Shown here piece after piece: positions 32,219 to 41,632 of a stretch of DNA of 64,000 nucleotides. Source of the DNA: Ditylenchus dipsaci (Eukaryota; Nematoda; Chromadorea; Rhabditida; Anguinidae); assembly GCA_004194705.1 (NCBI GenBank), contig SADC01000622.1, positions 1 through 64,000 of the forward strand, given 5' to 3'. A model generated the notes under the pieces. It did not search any database and was not told where the DNA came from. It saw only the letters and a program-made list of their open reading frames with translations. The translations under genes and the position numbers were made by a program. Position 1 is the stretch's first letter, and the number at the start of each line of letters is the position of its first letter.

Positions 32219-32580
32219 TATCGAATAAAAAAAAGTGCCGAATCCTATGCGGGAACGAACTTTTCAAGGTGTCGTTTCAAAAAAAACAGCAGACAATAGG
32301 GTCACATTCAAAATGATGAATGACAGAACGCCAATGTCGATTGTGCCATTCGACGTCTTTGACACCCCGTGCCCCGTTGTTTTCAAAATGATCCATTGGT
32401 GTACGCAAAAATTTCTGACGGAGGGGCATCAGGTCATATTTAGGCAATTCTGCCTTCTTCAAAAATCTAATGGGGAGGGGCAGGTGCCAGAGTTTATAAA
32501 AATTTCAATTGTAAAAAATATACTGCTATTTGTGACAAAAAGATAAGCTGAAATTTGAAGTTCGAAATAAATTTTCGGGG

Positions 32581-32998
32581 GACAGGTCAGTTCGAAACGG
32601 TGTCAATTCGAAACGGTTTTTTTCAAAAATTCTCATACTTTTTCAAATCAGAGTTTGTATTTAGCAAACAAATTTTTTTGACGTTCCCCAGTGACTAAAA
32701 TTTCCTCAGGAATCCAAATTAAAAAGCAGAATTTCAAAAAAAATACTTGTGTGCTGAGATATCACTCAAAGTTGTAAGGTGGCATATTGGCACTCTAACT
32801 TCAGATCATATCTCAGCACACAAGCATTTTTTTTAAATTCTGCTTTTCGATTTCGATTCCTGAAGAAATTTTAACCGTAGGGGAACGTCAGAAAACTTTT
32901 TTGCTGAAATACAAACTTTCATTGAAAAAAGTATGAAAATTAAAAAAAAACCGTTTCGAACTGACCGTTTCGAACTGACACCGTTTCGAACTGACCGT
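32581..32998. repeat. palindrome with TTCGAAACGGTGTC tips
   Basis: GTCAGTTCGAAACGGTGTCA at 32587 is mirrored by TGACACCGTTTCGAACTGAC near 32975. Arms of about 200 bp are inverted (TCAGCACACAAG and CTTGTGTGCTGA near the centre). Confidence 0.8.
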
Positions 32999-32999
32999 A

Positions 33000-33640
33000 C
33001 ACTAAATTTTCGAGAGCTATATTTATTCTTAAAACATTCGACAAACTAAGAAATTGACTTCTGAATCGTAAATTGCTAACTCTGCATTAGAGTTAGCAAC
33101 GCTACAATAAGGATTGGTAGATACTAATGATCATATTTTTTAGGTTTTGGAGGCACCTTCAATCGTTAATAATTACAAAGCTATAAGTGCAAATTTTTTT
33201 TTGTTGAATGTTTTCATACTGTGTGATTCTTTTTCTATGTTGAAAAAATAAATAAACTAAAAAGAGGCTGGCATGTTTATTCAAAAATGCGCAGTGTCTT
33301 TTTTCTCAGTGCATGAAAAAATTTACACAAACACAAAAACATTCATGCAACACATATTGAAATCAGATAATTACGAATTACAAGGGTAAGTTGTAGGAAC
33401 TATTTTCATAAAATTTCAACAAAACGCTATGAAAGGGTCATTGCCGTCTCCAACAAAGGTTGTCCCCGTCCATTCGAAAAATTTCCCAATCATGTAACTT
33501 CTGTAGATTATTCAACTTCGTTTCTAACAAAACGATACCTAAAATTAGATTCTTGGTCTTGTTTTGTAAGTATTGTTGCGTTCTGACGAACGGCGTTTCC
33601 AGTTAAGACAATAGGTTTCGAACGAAACCTATTGCAACTT
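33000..33640. other. no gene; small palindromes
   Basis: TTGCTAACTCTGCATTAGAG forms a hairpin at 33072-33100, and CAATAGGTTTCG-AA-CGAAACCTATTG at 33609-33634 is a perfect 12-bp-arm palindrome. No exon recognised. Confidence 0.4.
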
Positions 33641-34560
33641 TAAATAATCCAGTTTAAAGGCAAATTCGAAATACGATTTGTCCGTCCAGATTTAATTGAC
33701 ATGGCGACACTACGAATAATCCCAGAAGATCTAGAGAGAATATTTTTTGGATTTTGCTAGTTAGCTGCTCTATTAAGATGTCAAAGGTTAGTAAGATTAT
33801 TACTTTTGGTACGCGCTCAGTTGAGATCACTCCTGACAATAAGCGTGCTGTTCCAGTATTTTATTTGACTATGGATTTAAAGTCATTGCTCCAGTTTGCG
33901 CTCCAGTCAAAACAGCTCAGCCTAAGATTAAATATTTCAGCATCTTTAATCTTCCAGTCCGAAAGGTGTCCTCTGTAGAGGCACCTATTGTATTTCCAGA
34001 TCTTAGCGATGGATCAAGCATGACTGATTCTCCTGTGATGTCCGCAGATGGTGCACACCGGGATTTCCCTCCATATGGTTCCGATCCGCTCCTCCAGTCC
34101 GCGCTCCCACTTGCAAAGCGAAGAGGTTTCTGCTAATTCTCTATTGGTGCACGGGATGGGTGAATGGGAAAAGATCCGAGAATCGTCCTGCCTCCAGCCG
34201 TTGGTCTCCTCAGCCGAAGTCAAGTTTGGTCGAGCTCCAGTCGAGTCCTCTGCTGATGTGGTAGATGACGAATCTCCAGTTTCTCCAGTCAATAATCTAT
34301 TATTGTCTAATTGTATTGTTGCTCCAGATTGAACTCCATTCCCATTATACCAGGTGCCCTAATAAAGAAAACCAGGTAAACATATTTTGTTTACTGGTAG
34401 CACCATGGGTAAGTATGGGGAAGGGACCGTGTGTGCCAGCACATTACGGGTAATCCAGTTCATGTAGCCAGTTGTTAAGATTTTGGACATCCAAGATCCG
34501 GGTAGGGATAAGTGTTCAGGGGCACCTGCTCTCTCGAAACCGGTTTATTATGTGGATCAG

Positions 34561-35641
34561 GGCCTATTGCAACAGTTGAAAGTTGAAAGTTGAAAGTAGA
34601 AAGTTGAAAGTTGAAAGTTGAAAGTGAAAGTGTTGCAACAGTTGAAAGTGAAAAAGTTGAAAGTTGAAAGTTGAAAGTAGAAAGTTGAAAGTGAAAGTGT
34701 TGCAACACTTGAAAGTGTAAAGTTGAAAGTTGAAAGTAGATGGTAAAAATCGGTGGGTTGAAATAGGTGGTCCGATTTTTTGTGAAAGTTGAAAGTAAAA
34801 TTTTTTTCGGTTTTGGTCATTTCTAGATGCAATTTTTTGCGTAGAATCCAAATTTGTGGGTATTTTTTACGATTTCGATATGTAATTCGGATCTTTTCAT
34901 TATTTTTCAACCTCGAGTAGTAACAGGGAATACCTATAAAGTGGTACCCACACATCATTATTGTTATCAATTTACCCACAGTACCCTTGTCTTAATCCAT
35001 TATTAGTAACCATGGGGTCCATTTAGGCGGAATTGCGGAATTTAAATTTCTTAGTTTGAACCAACCAAACCAAGTGGTCGTCCACTTGGATCAAATTTTT
35101 TTCACCTTTTTAATTTTCCAAAACCTGTTTTCTGGACTAATTCGGGGGTGCTGAAGATGGTTTGATAGTGGTAAAATTCCGTTTTCTCGGGTATTTTTTG
35201 AGTTTTGACGTATAATTGATTTTATAAATCAAGAATTTACCATAACTCAAAAATTTCTCGATAAAACGTGATTTTACCACTATCAAACCATCTTCAGCAT
35301 GCCCGAATTAGTCCAGAAAACAGGTTTTGGAACATGAAAAACGTAAAAAAAATTTCGCACCAAGTGGACGACCACTTGGTTTGGTTGGTTCAAACTGTAA
35401 AATTTGAATTCCCGCAAAATGTACGAATTTAAAAATTAGAAATATATAGGAGGAAGTGAAAGTTGACAGTTGAAAGTGAAAGTTGAAAGTGAGTCACTTT
35501 CAATTGTTGCAACACCATCAACTTTCAACTTTCACTTTCAACTGTCAACTTTCAACTTTCACTTTCAACTTTCAAGTGTTGCAACACTTTCACTGTCAAC
35601 TTTCAACTTTACACTTCAACTTTCAACTGTTGCAATAGGCC
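34561..35641. mobile_element. TIR element with (GTTGAAA)n heptad arms
   Basis: Ends GGCCTATTGCAACAGTTGAA and its complement, flanked by a short direct CAG. Both arms are mainly AAGTTGA heptads: 34575-34740 on the left, complement at 35455-35630 on the right, with GTGTTGCAACA spacers. A second palindrome (about 35027-35430) is nested in the middle. Confidence 0.8.
35027..35430. repeat. nested palindrome (CCAAGTGGTCGTCCACTTGG)
   Basis: AACCAAACCAAGTGGTCGTC (35075) is mirrored near 35375, and TGAAGATGGTTTGATAGTGG near 35150 is mirrored near 35290. A related, diverged copy is at about 62070-62330 (GGTCGTCCATTTGG; TTCGGGCATGCTGAAGATAC). Confidence 0.75.
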
Positions 35642-36142
35642 CAGGTGGATGCAAGCAAGAATTCAGTGCCTTGTGAAGTTCAAAATATGTTTATTAAATC
35701 TCCAGATCTTATTATCCAGTCAACTGCCATACCTCCAGTTATTAAGCACTCTTCTAGAAGTGTTACTCCTACGTTACGTACTCCGCGAAGTTCTAGTCTA
35801 GACTCGTCGATATATCGATGTTCGCCTAATTTTCTTTCAGGACATCAAATATAGTGGGCATGCTGCAAAGCAATGATCCAGCTATAAATTTGGAAAAAGG
35901 GGTTCCCGAGACTCCAGCGTTGGCTCTGTCGTTTCTCGAAAATCCACGCGAATCCAGTGGGGATGATCGAAACAGTCGAGAATCCGTTCCAGGTAAGGTT
36001 AAAAATACGGTCCAGTCTGATACAATCGGCGCACATACGTCCGATATAGGTTTATTTTTGACTAGAGATATCTCTAATGTAGTGGGTGACCATCAACCTT
36101 CTAGACACTTATATAGTAGACTTACTACTTTAGAATCCAGTG

Positions 36143-39047
36143 TTAAAGGACCATGAAACTTGATAAGCACAGCAATCTGCGGATTTTAATTCGCGCAGGA
36201 CCACCCTAATTTTGTCGCAATTAATTTGGCATTTTGAATTAATTTTTTTTTGTGCGTTTTCATTCCTAAGCGTTTCATACGTGGATTTTCTTCTGTCTCT
36301 CCATTTTTCGTCCGCTTCTATGTTTCGATCTCATGAAATCTTTTTAGGCTTCTGCTGTGCCATGTGCTGATGATCTCTCAAACGGGGATTGGTCCTATCG
36401 ACTTATCGACGGCCGGAATTGCTGGTTTTTCGGATTAGATGAGTCTTTTATTTAGTTTTCGCCGTCGGTGTCTTTGTGGTCCCTTTTAGGTGCTGTTTTG
36501 CTTTTACTCGTCTCCCAAGTTCTGGACTTCTTATCTTTGGTTCATGAAGATGCAGAATCCTGAAGAAATTCGAGCTAGTAACAACCCTATTCAGGTTCAA
36601 TTATTTTTCTGTGATATTCCGTTTGTTTATTTTGTCAATAAAACTTCCTTCTGTTTTCGGTCTCTCGTTTATCTTTGTAGCGGATTTTTTCAGGTTTATG
36701 TACGGAGTTTTTAGACCGTGTGGATGTATAGATTTTTACAGCTCATCAAAAAAATTCATATCCCGAAAATATGGTTTGTATCGTATGTGGTAAAAAAGTT
36801 GGAAGTGAAAGCGGAACAAAGATGTCGTTGACTGATCCTCGTCTGGTGGCTTTTAATCCGGCGGCACATATTGACTCTTCCAAAAACGTCAGCGGGTCTA
36901 CATATGCTTTTATCACTTCGCAGAAGAAGACATTGTTCAAAACGAACTGAACGTTGCCATAGGAGTTAGACCAAATGCTTTGATACGTCGCCTGGATGGG
37001 ACAATTGAACCAATTGTTACGTTTGAGGATGTCGAAGTAGTACCCTTTCCCTTCAATAATATATTATTTTTATCAATCCAACAGTTAGCAATTGGCCTTA
37101 GCAGTCCTGTTTACACCCGCATCGCTCGTTCTTTTTCCTGGCCAGTAGTTTTGGACATTTACAAACAGCAGGAGACAGAAATTTTTGAACAAGCGTTGAT
37201 CAATCCAGTTAAATATAATAAAGAATAGTATATAGACTTATTCATCCTCTTTAGGCAGGCTTAGATATTACGATGGATGGACAATATGACAGTCCTGGCT
37301 ACTGCGCGCAACAACTATGTTGCTTTGCTTGTCTAGACAATACGACCAGAAAAGTGATAACATTTTGCTGTCTGAACAAGCGTGACACCGGTAAAAGAGA
37401 TGAAAGTCAGTTTGGAAAAAGTGGGAAAATTTTAGAAGGCGTTTCGAACAGAATGGAGCTACAGGGGGTAAAGCAATATATACAATGCTGAGAACAGTCT
37501 GGTATAAAGATTAGGTCGCTAACAACAGATCGGAGCAAACAAGTTCAGTCTTACATGTCAAAAGAGAGAAAAGATATAGTTCATAATTTTTATGGATGGC
37601 ATGTTCTCAAAGGAATAAGGAGAGAAATTTATCAAGTTAGTAATTTGAACTAAAAAAATTATTGGCTTGTGTGTTTTGTCAGGAAGGCAAAAAGAAATGT
37701 AACAGTGAGCTGAAATCCATTCTGCAACGCTTGATGAATCACTTATGGCACTGCTCAATTATTCCAAAAGAAGATCCTCAGCTAGTAAAAGAAAAGGCCC
37801 TCTCGGCACTTCTGCATTTCGTAGGAGTACACCATTGGAGACCTGCATAATATGCCATTTAGACACAAAAAGCAAAACAGTTTTAGGGAAATATTGTTGA
37901 AATTATTGAGGAGCATGCCAACTCTATTTGTGTTGTTGAAGATTGGATAAACAGAAGTGTAAGAGCATCATCCCTCTCAAAAGGACGATTCAAAGTAATA
38001 TAGAATCAGGAAAAAATCGACCTGTTAGCTGTACACGTATTTGAGACGAGAAATTTTTCGTCGTTTTGAAATGTGCGCATGAGGAGATTGGAATGTAACT
38101 ACCTTGAAACCTGCTTCAAGTGCATACGGTGTAGTTCTAAAAGCTCTTTCAACCGACCAATTCCTCGGTGACGTTGTCAAAATGAATGGGAATAACAGTA
38201 CCCCATTTGTTGAATGCTTCAACTCAGTAGCTATCAAGTATCGTCCTAAGAGAAAGTTCTAGTAATATTACTTATATAATAGGACTGCTTTATTTTGAAA
38301 ATCATGCAGGCTACAAAGGGCGTACTCAAATTGCCGCGATGCACTTCAATCATCTTAGACAAGCCGAAATAAGTGGTGAAAGAAGAGTTTCAGGAACAAG
38401 AACAAAATTTCCCAAAGCAGTGGGTGGCAACGTCCAGAAAAAGATAAGTCTCACCTCGACAACGACTGGAAGGTGGAATCGTGGATAAGGTTGTCCAAAA
38501 GTGCGAAACCTTGAGATCTACAGTCACCATAACACGAGAAGACACTAGTGATGGCGCTGACGTATTGAAAGTGATGAAGCGGAATATTTGAATGACTAAG
38601 ACACCGACTTAACTGAAAATGATCATTGTTACATGTGAGAAAGAGAATAAAAAATGCAAGTCTTACGCATTGTGTTTAGCCTTGGCTTATAGGAAATCCA
38701 GAACTTGGGAGACGAGTAAAAGCAAAACAAAAACCTAAAAGGAACCACAAAGACACGACGGCGAAAACTAAATAAAAAGACTTATCTAATCCAAAGGTCA
38801 GTAGCTCCGGCAGTTTGATACCTCGATAAGACCAATTCTTTCTTTTGAAATCACCAGCACTGGGAAAACAGAAGCCTGAAAGAAGCAGACAAAATGAGGT
38901 AGAGAGAAAGAGAAGAAAATAGAAATGAAAAAGACACACAAAAATTGTGATTGAAAATGACAAATTTTAAACGACAAAATTAAGGTGGTCCCGCGCGAAT
39001 TCAAATTTCGCACATTGCTGTGCTTATCAAGTTTCATGGTCCTTTAA
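36143..39047 (+). mobile_element. Kolobok-like DNA transposon, 2.9 kb, with long TIRs and TTAA duplication
   Basis: TTAA (36143-36146), then AGGACCATGAAACTTGATAA at the left; the exact inverted end and TTAA (39044-39047) at the right. Inverted similarity extends about 380 bp inward (ACTCGTCTCCCAAGTTCTGG near 36510 against its complement near 38700). A decayed transposase lies between. TTAA duplication plus this transposase type points to the Kolobok superfamily rather than piggyBac. Confidence 0.8.
36772..38470 (+). pseudogene. Kolobok-type transposase, frameshifted
   Basis: The reading frame is broken by several shifts, but the family blocks remain in order. They are a short Cys-rich start (MVCIVCGKKVG, 36770), MDGQYDSPGYCAQQLCCFAC (37273) with the first catalytic-type Asp region, and KIRSLTTDRSKQVQSYM (about 37505), followed by HNFYGWHVLKGIR. 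Next come NHLWHCSIIPKEDPQLVKEK and FVGVHHWRP (37737-37850), STPFVECFNSVAIKYRPKR (about 38198-38257) and YKGRTQIAAMHFNHLRQAE (about 38313). I recall this D..YDSPG / TTD / H..D/GWH / H.WW / YKGR.Q....H.N pattern as typical of the large metazoan TTAA transposase family, here assigned to Kolobok. An intact protein cannot be made from this copy. Confidence 0.7.
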
Positions 39048-39667
39048 GAGGGACTTGAACAAGCTCTCTCGAAATCAATTAGATTATGACAAACAGTTTT
39101 CGATCCAGGGAAGGGGTATTTCCAATCTATTGGAAGATACTACGTGGTTCCAGACTAAAATAAGAGATGTTGAAGGTGAACAGAGGCTCCAGAGTAAAGA
39201 TCTCGATGACTTAGACGAGAAGATTCTTCGGTCAAAGAGTATATAGATATCCAGATTTCTAAGCTCCAGATAGAAGACCTTCGTTCGTCTCACGAACGTT
39301 CGGCAAATTTAGGTGATAAGTGCGCTCAGACTATTCTCCAGCTGACCGAAGAAGTCTCTAGACTCAAGTTAGGTTGAATAGGTTTGAGAATCATAGACAT
39401 GAAGTTCCAGCTAAGTTATTTTCTCCAGTATTAGTCCAGAAAAGTGTGCAGACTGACATCAGATCTCGCGCGTTATCATTGCAAAATGATGATCCAGGTG
39501 AAAAGCAAGTAACAGAACAGAAAAACTATGTAGGAGAAAGACTATTTATGGCTGGAATCAAAAATTGTACACTGTGGAGATTTCCTAAAAAATCGGAAAT
39601 CGGCCGGCAAGAGGTTACGTACACAAATTTTTTAAAATTGCACCAGTTTTTTGTGATACACCGTGTA

Positions 39668-40281
39668 CAGGGTGATTCAAAATTACGTTAACATTTTCAA
39701 ATTCAATTTTTTTTTGTTCAAATTTAATTTGTCTTGTTCTTTTGTTTGTTTGATACCCCTGCTTTCGGGTTGTTTCCTCACTCGCGTCGCATTTGCTCAA
39801 TGGTCTTCGAGTTTATCCATTAAATTTATTTTCTGGCGTTCCTTTTAAATATTTCACGTGCACACTCGATGTCGGCTCATCAAATTAATTTCTATTAATT
39901 TTGCAGATATTGCTGCAGTCAAGAGAGAGGAACTACGCGCCGGTTTCGTCCTTCTTCGTCATCAAGGTCTTAGATTCGCGCGAATTGGGCAGCTATTTGG
40001 AGTGGCAAGGCAAACAATCAGCAATGTGGTTCGTCGATTAGAAGAAACTGGTGCTACCAAAATCCATTATAGTCATCCTTGTCTGTTGTCATGTTCGTTG
40101 TTATTACTTGTGACTGTGTGTGAGAGATGTGTCAGTAGTGAATAAAGATTTCTGTCACCGTCTTAAAAGCGCTTTTTATGGACGTTTCCGGGGCTTGCCA
40201 CCCAAAAATTCGGAACGGGCCGCTACGGTGTTATGCTGACCTACTTTTATTCAAAAGTTAACGTAATTTTGAATCACCTTG
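39668..40281 (+). mobile_element. Tc1/mariner-like element retaining only a DNA-binding domain
   Basis: TA|CAGGGTGATTCAAAATTACG and CGTAATTTTGAATCACCTTG|TA ends. Inside, on the plus strand (about 39915-40070), the frame reads ELRAGFVLLRHQGLRFARI, GQLFGVARQTISNVVRRL and EETGAT, the helix-turn-helix start of a Tc1/mariner transposase. No DDE catalytic domain is present, so it is internally deleted. Confidence 0.75.
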
Positions 40282-40299
40282 TAGAACGGCCGAAAAGTC

Positions 40300-41460
40300 A
40301 ATTTTTAGCCAACAAATTTTTGTGAAAAGTGCTTTGCCAATCATTTTTTCATCTTTTCTATACGTAAAAGTGGTCAAATCACGTAAAACGAGGTTCAAAC
40401 CGGTTTTCGAGCCAAGGGGCAATTTTTATTTCGGCTTAAACCGGCTTTCAAGTGTTAATTCCGGTGAGAAAATTGCAGGAAAAAGATGATGAAAATTAGT
40501 CATTATTTTTGCAAGAAAACTGCAGACCATAGTTTAGTCTTTCAGCATTGCTAAAATTATTGGATATTTAAATTATATTTACGCAAGAAATAGTTAGAAG
40601 AAATTTTTATAATAATCATGAAAATGCAGCTAAACAATCACAAAAACCACTAATTTAAAATTTCAGTGGCGATTTCTCAGTAAAATAAACTATTTTGAAT
40701 AAATTTGATAACAAACTTACAGCTATATATAGTTGTGCACACTGATAGTTGTCATCGACATTAGCTACCATAATTTTTTTTACACTTTTTTTAATTAAAT
40801 TTTTTTAACTGTAAATTTGAGAAGTTTGCGGAAATCATTTGCGAACGCGGCTTTCCAATTACATTCTTGGCAGCAGTAATTTTGCGTCTGCATATTTGCA
40901 GAAAAGTATCGGCTAAGCTATAGCTTGTTTTCTAGCCCGAAAATCAGTTATAAACACTTTGTAGGGAATTTTAGGCCTTTAAACAAATAGAAAAAATGTT
41001 AAAAAGGCGCGAAGAATTTTTTAGAAAAAGAGTTTATAAAAAGAGTCTCTCGATTCATCTAGAGCCAAGATACCACCTATCACCGCTGTTTTTAGTATGC
41101 ACAACCCGTGTCGAATACCTACTGAAGCAGCCCGAAAGGCAAGTTATTGGCCCCCTTAGAGGGCGTCGATGTATGCCGAGTCAGCTTTGAGGGATATTTT
41201 GCAGGAGGGTTGAATGTCTGAGATGCGCACACTCCCTTGGACATAATTCAGAAAAAGACTTTCGATTTGAAATGCATAAAAAGCAGGGCTGCCATTGCAA
41301 AACTTTTTAAAGAGCGACATTTGGGCCACTTTTCCTGACCAAATTTGGCCTAGTGACTAGGAAATTTGACAAAGCTTACCCCGATATAATCATACCTCCA
41401 TATAACGGCACCTTTAGCTGAATTCCAGGAGTGCAGTTCAAGGAGTGCAGTTTTCAAATT
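40300..41460. other. no gene seen
   Basis: AT-rich, with no convincing exon. About 41195-41260 carries GTTGAATGTCTGAGATGCGC, a trace of the core shared by the palindromic elements at 6.3, 27.8 and 53.6 kb, and 41390-41420 a Tigger-like end fragment. Confidence 0.4.
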
Positions 41461-41469
41461 TTCACCACT

Positions 41470-41597
41470 ACCGTATTTCCTCTAATAAACGCCCTCCCTA
41501 AAAGTCGGAAAATGTATCCAAAGTGTGAAATCCACAAAAAGAAGTTCGAGAGCATTTTCTGGCTTTTAAGGGATGGAGTTTATTGAGGAATACGGTA
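41470..41597. mobile_element. short TIR element with ACCGTATTTCCTC ends
   Basis: ACCGTATTTCCTCTAATAAA and TTTATTGAGGAATACGGT are inverted over about 128 bp; same end family as 17884 and 51588. It lies about 35 bp upstream of the putative first exon of the cysteine-rich gene and could contribute promoter sequence. Confidence 0.7.
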
Positions 41598-41632
41598 AAT
41601 GTTTTAAAATTAGGCCTTTCAAAGTCATCATT

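Larger units (their letters stand above)
33750..39560 (+). pseudogene. broken Ser/Pro-rich and coiled-coil reading frame split by two transposons
   Basis: Coding-like pieces at 33750-34335, 35645-36142 and 39048-39560 share base composition and frequent CTCCAGT (Ala/Pro-Val) codons. The first two are Ser/Pro-rich (FPDLSDGSSMTDSPVMSA; VPETPALALSFLENPRES). The third is a likely coiled coil (EGEQRLQSKDLDDLDEKI; TILQLTEEVSRLKLG). The frame appears to run into the left TTAA of the Kolobok-like element and out of the right one, so the transposon landed in an existing open frame. A 1.08 kb MITE (34561-35641) separates the first two pieces. Several frameshifts and stops are present. It may be a decayed host gene or a retroelement ORF1/gag-like frame; no diagnostic domain was seen. 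Confidence 0.4.

Noticed and set aside
34557..34979. 140-codon minus-strand frame rich in FNFQLSTFNFQLS
   Set aside because: Translation of the heptad repeat arm of a TIR element, not a gene.
36143..39047. piggyBac element
   Set aside because: The TTAA duplication fits both classes, but the transposase motifs (YDSPG, TTD, YGWH, YKGRTQ) fit the Kolobok-type family better.
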